Of a stretch of DNA of 64,000 nucleotides, positions 37,201-46,599 are shown piece after piece; the stretch's first letter is position 1, and every line of letters starts with the position of its first letter. The stretch comes from Undaria pinnatifida. Its lineage: Eukaryota; Sar; Phaeophyceae; Laminariales; Alariaceae. Under the pieces are notes generated by a model, which searched no databases, was not told the DNA's origin, and saw nothing but the letters and a program-made list of their open reading frames with translations. Both the position numbers and the translations under genes were made by a program. The DNA is taken from NCBI GenBank assembly GCA_012845835.1, contig JABAKD010000022.1, positions 7,287,542 to 7,351,541 on the forward strand, in the 5' to 3' direction.

Positions 37201-40200
37201 TTGTTGTTGTTGTTGTTGTCGTTGATGTCATAGGTGTTGCCATTGTTGGTGCTGGCGTCGACACTCGGCTTATGCCGGCGCTCAGCTGGTGTTCGCGATA
37301 TTCTAGCTGTTTGCTTGATCAAGGTTTCTGCTGTTGGCTGGTTTTTCTTTTGGAATCGCAACGTTTGTCGCAGCCCAATTCCCCTTTTTATCTCACTCTT
37401 CTACACGTGTCTACACAACCAGTACCACTTACTCGTCTCTCTCGCCGATTTGTCTCGTACCTCCAGATCAACGTGATCCTTCGAGAGGAGTACTCGCTCT
37501 CTTGCGACGTGGCCAAGCACCTCGTCGCCAACTACGGCACCAGGGCTCTGCAGGTCTGTCACGCCTATTTTCCCTTGTGGGAGGGACCCTTTGATACCGA
37601 TCAGATTTCACGAGAGAGTGCATTCTTATCGACAATCCAGGGAGAGCGGGCAACCACACAGTGATCGATTTTCAGCGTTCTATGCCGCGCACTACTAAAT
37701 AAGCACAGTAGGGGTCCCCCAGCAAGGCGCGTTGGTGTGCGAGAGCAATGCAACCGCCTTATAGAGGGAAGCCGCCGTATTCATTCCAGGTCATGAGTAC
37801 TGTGGTGCAATTCCTCAGTCGTGCCAAGCGAGTTGGACGGCCTTATAGAGGGATACCGCCTTATATAGGGATACCGCCTTATTGGGGGGACCCCTACTAG
37901 TAGCATTTTTTGGCGTTTTTTTTCTGAGTGACGGGGTTCCTTAACGCCTTTACAACTGGAAACCCGTTTTTGGGGACAAATTACTTGGAATTAGTATAGG
38001 GGGGTTTGGCGGTTCTAAAGGGGTTATAACCCGAAATCGTCGGGAAAAAGTCGTGTCTCTGTTTTTGCGATGTGAATAGTTTTTATATACCTTGGCAGGC
38101 CATGGGTTTGGTCGTCAGGTTGCACTTCCAGTTTCCTCTCAAGTAAGCACTTCCAGTTTGCTCGTGAGTAAGTTTTTGGGTGAGGTTCTTGGAGCTCCTC
38201 AAGCAGCCACCCGCGGCAGGCAAATGGTGCATCATCTTTGTACCCTAGCATGTGTCGTGTGCGTTTCGTATACATACTGTATATAGCCCCTGACGTTGGG
38301 TTTCGGATACACCGCCTACCCTAGCACTGCGGGCTGTTTCATGCGGCTGAACGTGTCCTGTCATTCCCACGGCAGGAGTGCAGCGGGGAGTTTCTTAGCT
38401 CCTGACCTGGCGTTAATGGCATGGGGAGGTCAACACCTCACCCGAAACATGACTGCGAAAGTATTCGTTCACGCAATCCGACCAACACACTTCTATGCGC
38501 TACAGAGTAGTCCTAAAATAAGTATACTCGCGTAAAAAGATCAGATTAACCGGTAGATCCTCACTTGAGGATCTCAACCCCGGACAGAAACGCCTCCCTT
38601 TTTTTGGCGCGAAAAAAATTGCAAACCCCTGCCGTGGGGCGACTGTGGAGTCCGTATTCGTCATAACACCGTTTCGACAGTTTTCGAAACGCCTCCTTTT
38701 TTTTAGCGCGAAAAAAAGTGCAAACCCCTGCCGTGGGACGACTGTGGAGTCTGTATGTCGAGCCATCTCACGGTAGGGTTGCAGCAGAAAGTCCCCGAGC
38801 TCCTCACATGAGGAACTCAATATCTCACCCGAAAAATGACTCCGAAGGCATTCGTTCGCACAACCCGACCAAGCTTTTATGCCTAGTGCTATAATGTAAT
38901 GTACTCGTGAAAATACATCATTGACCAGCAGTTCCTCACGTGAGGAGCTCAATCGCCCAGGGACTTTTTGGCGCGAAAAAAAAGTGCAAACCCCTGCCGT
39001 CGGACGACTGTGGAGTCTGTATTCGTCACACCACCGTTTGGACAGTTTTCGCACTCGAAATCCCCTAAAACGGGTTGATATTAATAGCGTGTTTTGCGAT
39101 GTGCCAAGTTTTTTTGGTTGGGTGGGAGTTTAGTAGGAAAACACATAAGTTGACTTATTATGCGTCGACGGCTGATGTTTGTACCTCTCGTTCATAATAG
39201 CTATGGTATTTGAAACCGTCGAGCGCGATCCGAGGCCACAACCCAACCGACGAAAAACAAGCTAAAAAACTAGGTTAAAAAATATGGCTTCCTACCAATG
39301 TGGGCCCAACTGTAAGCACGTTTTCATTGGGCTCTAGTCAGGAAACGTGTCTTATGTTTAGACCCAGACTGGCACCGTTTATTTAGTTTCGAAACTATTT
39401 TTTTCGTGGTTTGGTTCGTTGGCCTTGGGTTCATAACGTTCGTCGGATTCAATACCATTTTTACGTTGTTTTCCAACCCAACAGAGTTTGGAAATCGAAA
39501 CCACCCTGATATGCTGTAAAATTGCATGGTACCAGTATAAATTTGCGCCGGCATAGCCGTTAAATTATTGCCGCGGCCCCCAACGACGTTAGCAGCGCTG
39601 CCATCACCACCACCACCACCACCACCACCACCGCGGGAATAGGTTCTATCTGCTGCGGTCGTGTCTTGGCGTCCCCGCTGCCGAGGACTTCCCGTTTTCT
39701 AGGCTCTCTCCACCCCTCGGCGGGTTTCGCCTCACGGAGGGTTCCGCCTCTCGAAGGGTAGGCTCTCATCAATGTGTTACGTGTTACGACATTTAACATT
39801 GTTTTGCATGTTTTAACGGATGCATGTCTATATGTGCTTTCCTCGTTCTCTCTCTGCCTCCCTCCCGTTTCGCGCCATTTTTTTTTTTGTTTTCCGGATG
39901 GCGCGCGTTTCAGATCGCAGAGATTGTCAAGCGAAATAAGGGGTACGCGCACTCGACGGCGGCGGCTCGCTGCCTGGCCATCAAGTACCCGTTCCTCGAA
40001 GCGGAAGTGGTGTTCGCGGTAGAGCAGGCAAGAACAAAGAAACGACAAAAAGGACTTGGTACAGCAGGACGGCATCGCGCTATGTACGCGAGCGCAATCA
40101 ACGCTTGGAAACCAAGTAAACAAACTTTTAGCCGTGAAACCAGGCACCTGGTACGGCAATGAGGCAGTATGCTTAGTGCGCAAACACGCGAGAGCGATAA

Positions 40201-41660
40201 CCGCCTGAATATCAACCAACCGTTTTGTTACTCGTGAAACGTCAGGGTACACTACGCACACATTATTTCTGGCGTGTTGGATATCGTATAGCATCAAAGT
40301 TCCGATAATAATTCTTATCTCAATATTGAACTTTCGATCTATATATCGTATCGAACGCGTTTTCCCCTCCATCCCCCCAAATCCTCGCATTTGCTTTGTT
40401 GATGCTGAACCGACGAGAAAAAACCCCTCTCCGTCTCCTTCATCTCCATCTCCTTGCTCTCCCCCTCCCCCCTCCCCACCCTCCCCCCACCTCCGGTTTC
40501 CCCTCCTCTTCTCGCCCCCCCCCCCCACCCCGGCCGGCTCGCCATCTGCGCGCGGCCCCCGCAGGAGTACGCTCTGAAGGCCGTAGATGTGCTCGCGAGG
40601 CGCACTCGACTGGCGTTCATCGACAGCAAGGCGGCTCTCGAGGCTGCGCCGAGGGTAATCGAGATCATGGCGAGGCTGCTGGGCTGGTCCAGGTCTAGGC
40701 GCAGGGAGGAGATGAAAGAGGTGGGCTGATTGGGCGTTGGGGAGGTGCTCTTATCATGCGTGGTGTTTAGACCGTAGACCCTCGCATCCCTAAGAAGCGG
40801 GGTAGAGCACGTCGAGTTTTCACCGACCAGGCAGACATTGCCCGAGCTTGGAGGTCGGGGGGGGTGGATGGGTGAGTAGATGGGTGGGTTGGTGGGTGGG
40901 TGCGAGGGTAGGTGGGTGCGTGCGTGGGTGGGTGGGTGGGTAGGTGGATGGGCAGGTGGGTAAGTATGTGGGTAGGTGGGTGGGTCGGTAGATGAGTGGG
41001 TGGATGAGTGGGTGGATAGGTGATTGAGCGGGCGGGTAGGTGGGTGGGTGCTTGGGTGCGTAAGTGGGTGCGTGGGTGGGTGGGCAAGTTGGCAGGTGGC
41101 ACGGTTATGTCCACAACACATGATTTACTTGGTCTATACATTTTTGTTTATCCCCGCCGAAAAAGTACTAGATACAAGTGGCTTCTGTTGTGTCGGGGTG
41201 TGCGGGTGGGTGGGTGGCTGGGTCGGTGATAGAGCAAAATGCCAGCGGCTGCCATCCGGGTGCTCGAACGACAGAACTCTCCAGATTCTCTTCACACTCC
41301 CACCTGTTGGGTCCTGCTTTCCGCATAGATTGTCTGCACACAATAAGATATACAAACACTAATGCTTTTCGCTGAACTCCCTCTTTTCTGTTCGTTTTTT
41401 TTTTGTCTCGTGCTCCGTCGGACCGTTTTTTGTCCCGTTCGTGGCGTATATTCGGGTATACATCTGTTGTATGCCCTGGTACGTACCTGGTATGTACCTG
41501 ACATATACCCGGGTATACACCCTGGTGTATACTTGACGTATATACCCGGTTATACCCTGCTATATATACCCTCTGGTATGTGTGTACGCAGGTGGAGGAA
41601 TTCCTCAAGACAATGAGCCCTGGTGCTATGGGAAGGTCGAGTCGAAACCGTCGGCGCTAA
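22320..41660 (+). CDS. GPD2: FAD-dependent glycerol-3-phosphate dehydrogenase, mitochondrial (16 exons)
   Basis: Oxidises glycerol 3-phosphate to dihydroxyacetone phosphate and passes electrons to quinone at the mitochondrial inner membrane. Exons: 22320(or 22436)-22551, 23226-23292, 23684-23813, 25421-25507, 26823-26921, 29445-29566, 30363-30488, 31899-32021, 33264-33378, 34788-34901, 36141-36233, 36777-36914, 37467-37553, 39914-40027, 40565-40720, 41592-41660 (TAA). Joined they give 623 residues without a stop. Motifs: FAD-binding GGGCVG at 70-75, [13 protein letters not shown] at 104-116, WSGIRPL at 386-392, [11 protein letters not shown] at 422-432. It ends after the helical C-terminal domain, without the EF-hand extension of animal enzymes, as in plants and many protists. 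If the ATG at 22320 is used, the first ~39 residues are basic and hydrophobic, like a transit peptide; but an AG after a C-rich tract at 22434-22435 could instead be an acceptor with the true first exon unseen. Introns 10, 11 and 14 appear to be GC-AG. Confidence 0.95.
22985..23165 (+). mobile_element. LINE 3' fragment, family A, C-rich end
   Basis: It contains GACGGCAAAACAAGATTGGG, AGGAACGGTGCTCCG, AGTGACTAAGGCAAGC and AAATGAGTACCCACCC. The tail after GAGTAC is C-rich but interrupted. In dehydrogenase intron 1, sense orientation. Confidence 0.7.
23860..23945 (+). repeat. (GGT)n triplet repeat
   Basis: About 27 GGT-type units with a few GGC changes, just inside dehydrogenase intron 3. Confidence 0.9.
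25600..25790. repeat. GGGTC/GACCC pentamer array with inverted arms
   Basis: About 12 tandem GACCC units (25687-25741) are bracketed by shorter GGGTC-type segments around 25605-25650 and 25770-25782. Spacers (GTGCGATTTCAAACACCTCC) match those of the larger array at 32060-32620, so the two are one repeat family. In dehydrogenase intron 4. Confidence 0.85.
27034..27095 (+). repeat. Copy of the 3' end of dehydrogenase exon 5 with donor
   Basis: The sequence reads FPKLREA followed by GTGCGA. It repeats the exon 5 end FPKLRDE followed by GTGGGA at an offset of 137 bases, including about 35 bases of intron (CCGACCCCC-TGCTCCT). The exon's 5' part is missing, so splicing it in would break the protein. 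Confidence 0.8.
27215..27772 (+). mobile_element. LINE 3' fragment, family A, with poly-C tail
   Basis: Decayed coding segment: [19 protein letters not shown], then [14 protein letters not shown] zinc-knuckle-like part follows ([14 protein letters not shown], with the final Cys after a stop), then [16 protein letters not shown]. It ends AAATGAGTACG followed by 12 or more C. A second family B element begins directly after the C-run. Confidence 0.85.
27795..28985 (+). mobile_element. Serial array of LINE 3' ends, each closed by poly-C
   Basis: In order: family B (27795-28178), with a degraded RNase H-like [13 protein letters not shown], then a C-run; a short family A end (28186-28262), then C-run; a 20-base family A end (28350-28382), then C-run; family B (about 28515-28625), then C-run; and a longer family B (28640-28985), then C-run. 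All point the same way, and each next element starts at or near the C-run of the one before. In dehydrogenase intron 5. Confidence 0.75.
29325..29438 (+). repeat. (GGAT/GGGT)n tetramer repeat at the intron 5 acceptor
   Basis: TGGATGGATGG units grade into TGGGTGGG and end a few bases before the exon 6 acceptor (AG at 29443-29444). The usual pyrimidine tract is therefore replaced by purine-rich DNA. Confidence 0.9.
29595..29960 (-). mobile_element. Two family B LINE 3' ends
   Basis: The minus strand has two copies of the family B terminus (about 29960-29725 and 29735-29600), with GAAAACCCGACGTGCTCCAT, GGATGCGAGGGTCTA and GGCCATGCATGATATGAC. The C-run (G-run on plus, around 29600-29620) follows the second. 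In dehydrogenase intron 6. Confidence 0.7.
30655..30805 (+). mobile_element. Family A LINE 3' ends with C-runs
   Basis: GTGGGAACGGTGCCCCGTCT, GTCAAATGACTAAGG and AAATGAGTACGCCCCTCCCC are followed 40 bases later by a second minimal end, AATGAGTACCCTTCCCC. In dehydrogenase intron 7. Confidence 0.65.
31036..31852 (+). mobile_element. Longest family A LINE 3' fragment, poly-C tail
   Basis: About 800 bases of decayed LINE C-terminal coding DNA (readable pieces: [87 protein letters not shown]). It ends AAATGAGTACG and about 20 C. The C-run lies about 46 bases upstream of the dehydrogenase exon 8 acceptor. Stops and frameshifts show it is not functional. Confidence 0.85.
32060..32620. repeat. Large GGGTC/GACCC array with alternating orientation
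   Basis: GGGTC units at 32098-32119 are followed within 10 bases by inverted GACCC units (32130-32149). About 40 GGGTC units follow (32256-32441), then GACCC-type DNA again with spacers such as GTGAGATTTCGAACACCTCC. Adjacent inverted arms could form perfect hairpins. In dehydrogenase intron 8. Confidence 0.9.
32659..32859. mobile_element. TIR element of the GTCCCTC-TAGTGCCGG family
   Basis: Left end CAGTAGTAGTCCCTCTATAG after TA; right end, inverted, close to CTGTAGTGGTCTCTCTTTAG. Internal TAGTGCCGG motifs recur. It shares its terminus with the element at 7961-8284. No coding capacity. Confidence 0.6.
32940..33240 (+). repeat. Polypyrimidine (C-rich) tract before exon 9
   Basis: About 300 bases of almost pure C and T, with several C-runs, ending about 25 bases upstream of the exon 9 acceptor (AG at 33262-33263). 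Confidence 0.9.
33382..34035. mobile_element. Putative TIR element starting at the donor of dehydrogenase exon 9
   Basis: The right end, inverted, reads CAGCAGCAGTCGTGGTCCCT then CGTTAGTGCGG and is flanked by TA. The left end, directly after G-TA of the exon 9 donor, contains AGTCGTG and CGTTAGTGC in the same order. This terminus resembles the 7961-8284 family. Inside, 33525-33725 is related to 61525-61790. The left TIR is shorter and diverged. Confidence 0.45.
34463..34537 (+). mobile_element. MITE, CTGGAAACCCGTTTTTGGGG family, copy 1
   Basis: CTGGAAACCCGTTTTTGGGG, ACAAATGGCTTGGAATTA and GGGGCTCAAAAGGGGTTA match the element at 37938-38031. The left terminus is degraded. In dehydrogenase intron 9. 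Confidence 0.6.
34902..34903 (+). other. GC splice donor, dehydrogenase intron 10
   Basis: Exon 10 must end after AAG to join ...EEGT-K to A-LSRNHV in frame. The following bases are GCGAGT, which match the donor consensus apart from C at +2. A weak GT two codons later (AGT then GTTGCG) would add only Ala-Ser and cannot be excluded. Confidence 0.6.
34975..35590 (-). mobile_element. Two tandem family B LINE 3' ends
   Basis: The minus strand has a full B terminus (about 35590-35150) and a second (35145-34975). Both end in GAGTACACC and a C-run. The longer one includes a ~190-base segment homologous to 28668-28858, with a degraded RNase H-like [10 protein letters not shown]. In dehydrogenase intron 10, antisense to the gene. 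Confidence 0.75.
36234..36235 (+). other. GC splice donor, dehydrogenase intron 11
   Basis: The conserved MAE-DAINAT joint requires the exon to end at 36233, followed by GCAAGA. An in-frame GT donor 33 bases later (CAC then GTACAG) would insert ten or eleven basic residues into a conserved helix, which is less likely. Confidence 0.65.
36340..36440 (-). mobile_element. Family B LINE 3' end, short
   Basis: Plus strand GGAGGGGGTGTACCCATATC and ATGCATGGCCGTAGTC are the reverse complement of the B terminus and C-tail. In dehydrogenase intron 11. Confidence 0.55.
36880..37165 (+). repeat. Tandem duplication spanning the end of dehydrogenase exon 12
   Basis: The end of exon 12 ([10 protein letters not shown] then GTGAGG) and about 100 bases of intron recur 155 bases later as VVCPRMFDE followed by ATGAGA. 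The copied donor has lost its G. The duplicate is followed by a CTG/TTG repeat (37163-37225). Confidence 0.8.
37706..37900. mobile_element. MITE with AGTAGGGGTCCCCC terminal inverted repeats
   Basis: Left end CAGTAGGGGTCCCCCAGCAA and right end, inverted, AGTAGGGGTCCCCCCAATAA. Internal CCGCCTTATA-AGGGATA units are repeated. About 194 bases, no coding capacity. CAG-type ends suggest a pogo/Tc1-like origin. In dehydrogenase intron 13. Confidence 0.7.
37938..38031 (+). mobile_element. MITE, TTAACGCCTTTACAACTGG family, copy 2
   Basis: Starts TTAACGCCTTTACAACTGG and ends GGTTCTAAAGGGGTTATAA, which are imperfect inverted repeats. Best-preserved plus-strand copy; see also 51768-51862. Confidence 0.7.
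38400..39060 (+). repeat. Tandem repeat block with CCTCANNTGAGG palindromes
   Basis: A unit of ACGACTGTGGAGTCTGTA, GGCGCGAAAAAAA and GCAAACCCCTGCCGT occurs at 38586-38688, 38688-38760 and 38959-39050. Linked segments (ACTGCGAAAGTATTCGTTC-type) are also duplicated about 390 bases apart. Three palindromes of the form CCTCACNTGAGG lie at about 38560, 38803 and 38936. In dehydrogenase intron 13. Confidence 0.75.
40028..40029 (+). other. GC splice donor, dehydrogenase intron 14
   Basis: Joining FAVEQ to EYALKAVD in frame requires the exon to end at 40027 and the intron to start GCAAGA. The nearby GT dinucleotides give the wrong phase. Confidence 0.7.
40735..40865 (-). mobile_element. Family B LINE 3' end
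   Basis: Plus strand carries GTAGACCCTCGCATCCCTAA, GTCGAGTTTTCACCGACCAG and GCAGACATTGCC, the reverse complement of the B terminus. In dehydrogenase intron 15. Confidence 0.65.
40861..41100 (+). repeat. (GGTG/GGTA)n tetramer repeat
   Basis: About 240 bases of GGGTGGGTAGGTGGATG-type units in dehydrogenase intron 15. A shorter relative is at 41200-41225. Confidence 0.9.
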
Positions 41661-43907
41661 ATGGTTTTGACGCCTGTCGTGCGCGCGCGGGTACCTCCCG
41701 ATGTCTGCCAGAGCTGGCGGTGCGACGATAGCGCATCACAGTTTTCAGCGAAAAAGTCGAGTCCTGTGTACGACGCCATATGCTACGGTAGAGGTAGCAG
41801 TTTTCGTGTGAAACGTTTTCTGAATGACGGGTCTCGTTTTAACTCAAAATCGTCGGATTTAGGCCTGCCTTTTTTCCTTGATTCTCGTTGTGTACCTAGG
41901 CCATGGGATTTTTTTGGCATCCGGTACGTAGCAGTTTTGTTTTTCTCCAAATCAGTTCTTTGGGAGAGGTCTTAAGCTCCGAAATTTGGGAACCTAAAAA
42001 AAAAAACGTGGTCAGCCTCTATCGTAGCGCGCGTGACACAGAGGACGTGCCTGTAGCAGTGTGCAAGCGGGCGGTACATGGTGCTAGAGTGGTGTAGAAG
42101 CCCAGGGAGTAGGATGAGCGCGCATTTGATGACTTCCGGTTTATGGTGCTCGGCTGAATAGCTTCATGCGTGGAAGTAAATTATTTCGAGACGTTGTGAA
42201 GGCTTCGGGACCTGCTGTGTACATCGTACGTCTCTGGACATAAATGTAGGTGCCGTGGACGTTATGAAATTAGTTAGCAAACGGTCCTTACATTTTCCAT
42301 CCAGAGTGGTGTACCTGGTATGTCTTTTTGTAGAAGGGTGGAAGCGGGGGAAGTTGGACGAGCACGCGTGAGGGTTCCCAGTGCGTGATAATCGGATTGC
42401 CACATTTGGTGTCAACTAATCGGTGGAGTTGTTGTGATAATCCGTTGACCCTATTTTGGGTTCAACTAGTGGTAGACGAGTTTGAGATCATCGGTGAACC
42501 AATTTTGGTTTCCACTGGCGACTGACTTGACTGACTGACTGACTGGCTTTTTTTTTTTTAAGGGCGTACGAAAACAAAAACAGTTGCGGGCTGGACGGCT
42601 TTTGTTTCGTTTTGTTTTTCGTCTAAATGCGCAACTTTTGTGTTGTGTGTGCGGATATAATCTGTACCTCGTACGAGTAATCAAACTCTGGATATGTTTT
42701 TGTTTTGTCGGCGTGGTGTTTTTTTTGTGTGCACTTTGTTTTGTTTCGATGCATCGTGCCATACTGGCGATTTTGTGGTAGTTTGTTTTTCTAATGTGTT
42801 GCTGTTTTTTTCGATGCAAGGTTGCGGTCGCTGTGTCGGGTGGTTGATGGTCACGTGTGTTCTCGGGTCTTGCGAAGGGCGGTTTGATTTGAGCTCCACT
42901 TGTGTTTATTTTTTGTTCGGTTGCATGATGAAAACGATCGAAGGGAGGTTTTGTTTGGCGTCGAATAGTGACAGCTTTAGGCTGAATGAGAAGAGTCATG
43001 AGCCGGTGTGTCAGTGTTGTTTGCGCCATGAGTGTCGCGGGTGTTTTTGTTTTGGGCAGTAAGGGCTTAAGGCTGATTGAGAAGTTCCACGTATGACTAC
43101 GATGTATTTTCTTGCGGTATTCCAGGCTAAAAATGTTGCATGATTTTCTCCCGTGAATTTTTATGGAAAAATCATAACATCAGCCTTCGGCATAAAAATC
43201 AACTATTAATAACTGAGGGCTAATTTCCGGACCGCCGGCAATGAAAAAAATTCAAAACAGTTTTTTTTGCAGTGGGTCGTACCTCCTCGGGAAACAACCC
43301 CGTCTTAAGCCACAGGCGAGTATCCTAAAACACCTGTGTGGCGACTCCGCTGTGAGTCTTAATTGCGTCGTAAGAGTACGGTTAGTAAGAATTTAACGTG
43401 CGGTGGCAACAAACTGAGCTTATTTCCATCCCGCGCGCGGAGATTTTTTTTCTTGTAGGGCCACATTTTGTGGGTCTCTTTACCTTTTTATGGAAGGCGA
43501 GAACACCAAAACGAACCACGCAGCTAGTTCGTGCGAGACGTCTCTGCCGAGGGGTTCCAAGTCGCGTTTGTTTATGATGCCTTACGGAACCGCCGAGACA
43601 TACTGAAACCATCTGGGCAAAAAACACATACACACACCTGAATTTGGGTCTCGAACCGACCTGCACCTTTCTCTGGGGAACTTTCGGTGGGCAGAAGGGG
43701 GGAACGATGGCGTTTTGCGCATTCGGGGGGGAGGGGGGGGAGGTCCATGAAATCCCCCCTTTAATTGAAAAAGATAGTCCTTCATGTTTTTATGGAGATG
43801 CTATTGTGCGGGGCGATTTATTTGTGTGCCCTTGGCGAGGCGAACCTTTTTTGCGCCTGTTTGCCCCACATACTCGGAAGCAAATATGCTAGGAGACCGA
43901 CCGCGGT

Positions 43908-44040
43908 TTGCCCCAGCAGCAGCAATGCCCGCAACGACAGCAGCGGCAGTAGCAGCAGCAGCAGCAGCACGAGCAACAACAATCGCTGGAACAAAAAAAG
44001 CAACAGCAACAGCAGCTACAGCAGTAGCAACAGCGCTCCA
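43908..44040. repeat. GCA/CAA triplet-rich tract
   Basis: Imperfect CAGCAGCAG and CAACAGCAA runs. All frames give homopolymer-like alanine, serine or cysteine strings. Confidence 0.8.
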
Positions 44041-44132
44041 TGCCAAGAGACAGGAGAGGGCAGGGAACGGAAAACAAGTCGACGGGTCCGTCCCCGCCCG
44101 ATGCAGCGCTCAAAGCGAAGTCAAACAAATGT

Positions 44133-44163
<31 letters not shown>

Positions 44164-44305
44164 AGGGGGGAGAGAACGTGCCGCGCGTACCTACGCAACA
44201 ACGTGCCGCGCGTATGTGCGTAACCGCTCTTGTTAAGACCACTAGCGACACAGTTCCATACATAAAACGAGTCATCCCACGGCAGGCGCGTTGCAATTTT
44301 TGGCA

Positions 44306-44478
44306 GTAGAGCTTACCACTTTTTCGACAACATGGTTGACGCACACCGTGTACGTGACGAAGGGGGTTTCACCGAACATTTTGGCTGAATGCGTTATTTC
44401 TTTGGGTTAGGGTTAGCGTATATATAAACTAAAAAGAGAATGTCAAATAATGTTGTCGAAAAAGCGGTACAAGGTACC
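44306..44478. mobile_element. MITE-like element with CTTTTTCGACAACAT terminal inverted repeats
   Basis: Left end GTAGAGCTTACCACTTTTTC-GACAACAT; right end, inverted, GTACCTTGTACCGCTTTTTC-GACAACAT. About 170 bases with no coding capacity. A short TTAGGGTTAG lies in the middle. Confidence 0.6.
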
Positions 44479-46599
44479 CTCATTTTGGGTGGGCAAACGT
44501 TAACGTTTTCTGACCGGTTGAGCTCCTCTAGTGCGGACGGAACCTATCGGCTTTATGACAAATTTACGAGCATCATAATCGTTTTAGGACTATTTAGCGC
44601 ATAGAGAGGTGTTGTTCGGCAGGCGTTCTACGATAGAAGTACACCACTGTTTTTCTGGGATTCCTCGATTTGGGAGCTTAAGACATGTCATTCTTTTCCC
44701 AAAAACTGGTTTTTTAGAGAAAAATAAAACCGCTACGACACCGGATGAGAAAAATCCCTTGGCCTAGGTACACAACGAGGATCGTGCAAAACAAAAAAAG
44801 GAGCTTTTTTTTCCCGACGATTTGGGGTTAAGGGAACAAAATAGCCAAAAAAAGGTATACCTCGATCGTAGCACGCGCCTCCGGGTTGCGCGAACGAATG
44901 TCTTCGAAGCAGGCATGTTTCGGAGGGGGGTGAGACATCGAGAGCTTTTCCCCATGTTAGGAGCCCAGAAAAATCTTAGAATCTTCTGCAGCACACCCCT
45001 CTGCCGTGGGTATGACTAAAAAAAGGCAAGGGTGCAGTACATGGCTGCGTAGTTTGAGCCACCTAGGAGGGCAAAAAAACAAGCAAACCGCGTCCGAGAG
45101 GTTGAAACGAATTCACCCGCACCGCCGACCTCGGAGGAAAACATGGAAAGATACTCAAAAAAATACGGAAGAAAGCACACACGTCCACGTCCGTGTCAAC
45201 GGCTGTCGTTCGTTTTAGTTGCTTTTATCATAAAAGTGGGGGCGCCCAACCCCGGTAAAAGCCCAAACAGCACAACAGTTTTGTACTTTCACCGCTCCCC
45301 CGCCCCGAATCCCATAACTTCTGTAAGAAAGCCGTCATCACGAGTCGACAAAACAGCAAGACTGGCGCCCCGACAACAAATCACAACTCCAACCCCGGGC
45401 GCGCGGCAGCAACGATGCGCGCTACGCTTCGCGCGCTCGCACCATCCCCAGAGCGACCCCGCGGGGAGGTCTGGCCCGGTCTAGATCGCCCGTGCGCCAA
45501 GCGGATACACACAAAAAAAAGGCAGGCGGTAGCCTTTTCCGAGGACAAAACGCGAGGCAGTGCACAACGCACACATGTACGGCCCGCACAATATTTCACT
45601 GCTTTCTTTCTCGCGTTCCTAGTCTCGAGCAAATAACGCCCCCCCCCACCCCCCCCGCCTCCCCCTCCCTGGCCTCCCCCCCTCCTACTCCGACCCCCAC
45701 CTCCTCTCTTGCCCTCCCTCTCCCCCCTCCCCCCCCCCCCCCTCTCCCCCCCTCCTCCTTCCCCACCCCTTCCCCCATTTCTACCCCTCCAAAATATTTG
45801 CGTTTGTTTGAACGTCAACATGCCCCCTTCTCGCGTTGTGGTCGCGATCATCTCAAGAGGATGCCTGCCTGGACGGACGCCCGCCCGCCCGCATGCACGC
45901 ATGCGCGTCGGTTTAAGGTGCGACGGTGGTTGGAAAAAAACCGCTACACCACGCGCGCGGCCCGGGGGAGGGGGCGGCAATATCCCTTTCGTCCGTTTCC
46001 GTTCATCCTCTGGGCCGTACACTGACGCTTGGTAATAAGGCCGCCGCGATACCACGCGCACGCAAGGGGCGACAACACTGTTTCTGTCCTTTCCCGTCCA
46101 TCCTCTTTGCCGTGATGAGGACTACCTCTTCTCTACCTTGTCCAGCCGGGCGCTGAGATCCCGGTGGTTCGCCGCGATGGCCTTCTCCAGGGCAAGCGTA
46201 GAGCCCTCGATCTCCTGGTCGCGCGACGGTTTCATTTTTCCGCAACGGTAAATAGGAAAAAAAGAAAAATGAGCACGAAATAGAACAGTTGTGGCGTCGT
46301 AGGTTAGTATACTATTAACGGCGTAACGAAGAGGGGAGGGGGGGCGAGGAGGGAGGCGATTAAAACTGTGTAGGACGGGCGAGAAGGAGAGACGGTGGCG
46401 AGGGGGGGGGGGGGGGGGGGGGCGTAGCAGTAGCATGCGACTAGTGGTCACGTGAACCAGTGTAAACCGTATCGGAAACAAAATACAACGCGACAACAGA
46501 ACCATGCCATCGCCAAAAAGGTCACAGAAAACCAACACCACCGGTGGCGTAACACACACAGGACTCGGAGCTCAGGACACCCAGTCTCGAACAACGAGG

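Noticed and set aside
44400-44420. Interstitial telomere repeat
   Set aside because: Only one TTAGGGTTAG-type stretch, too short and inside a MITE-like element.
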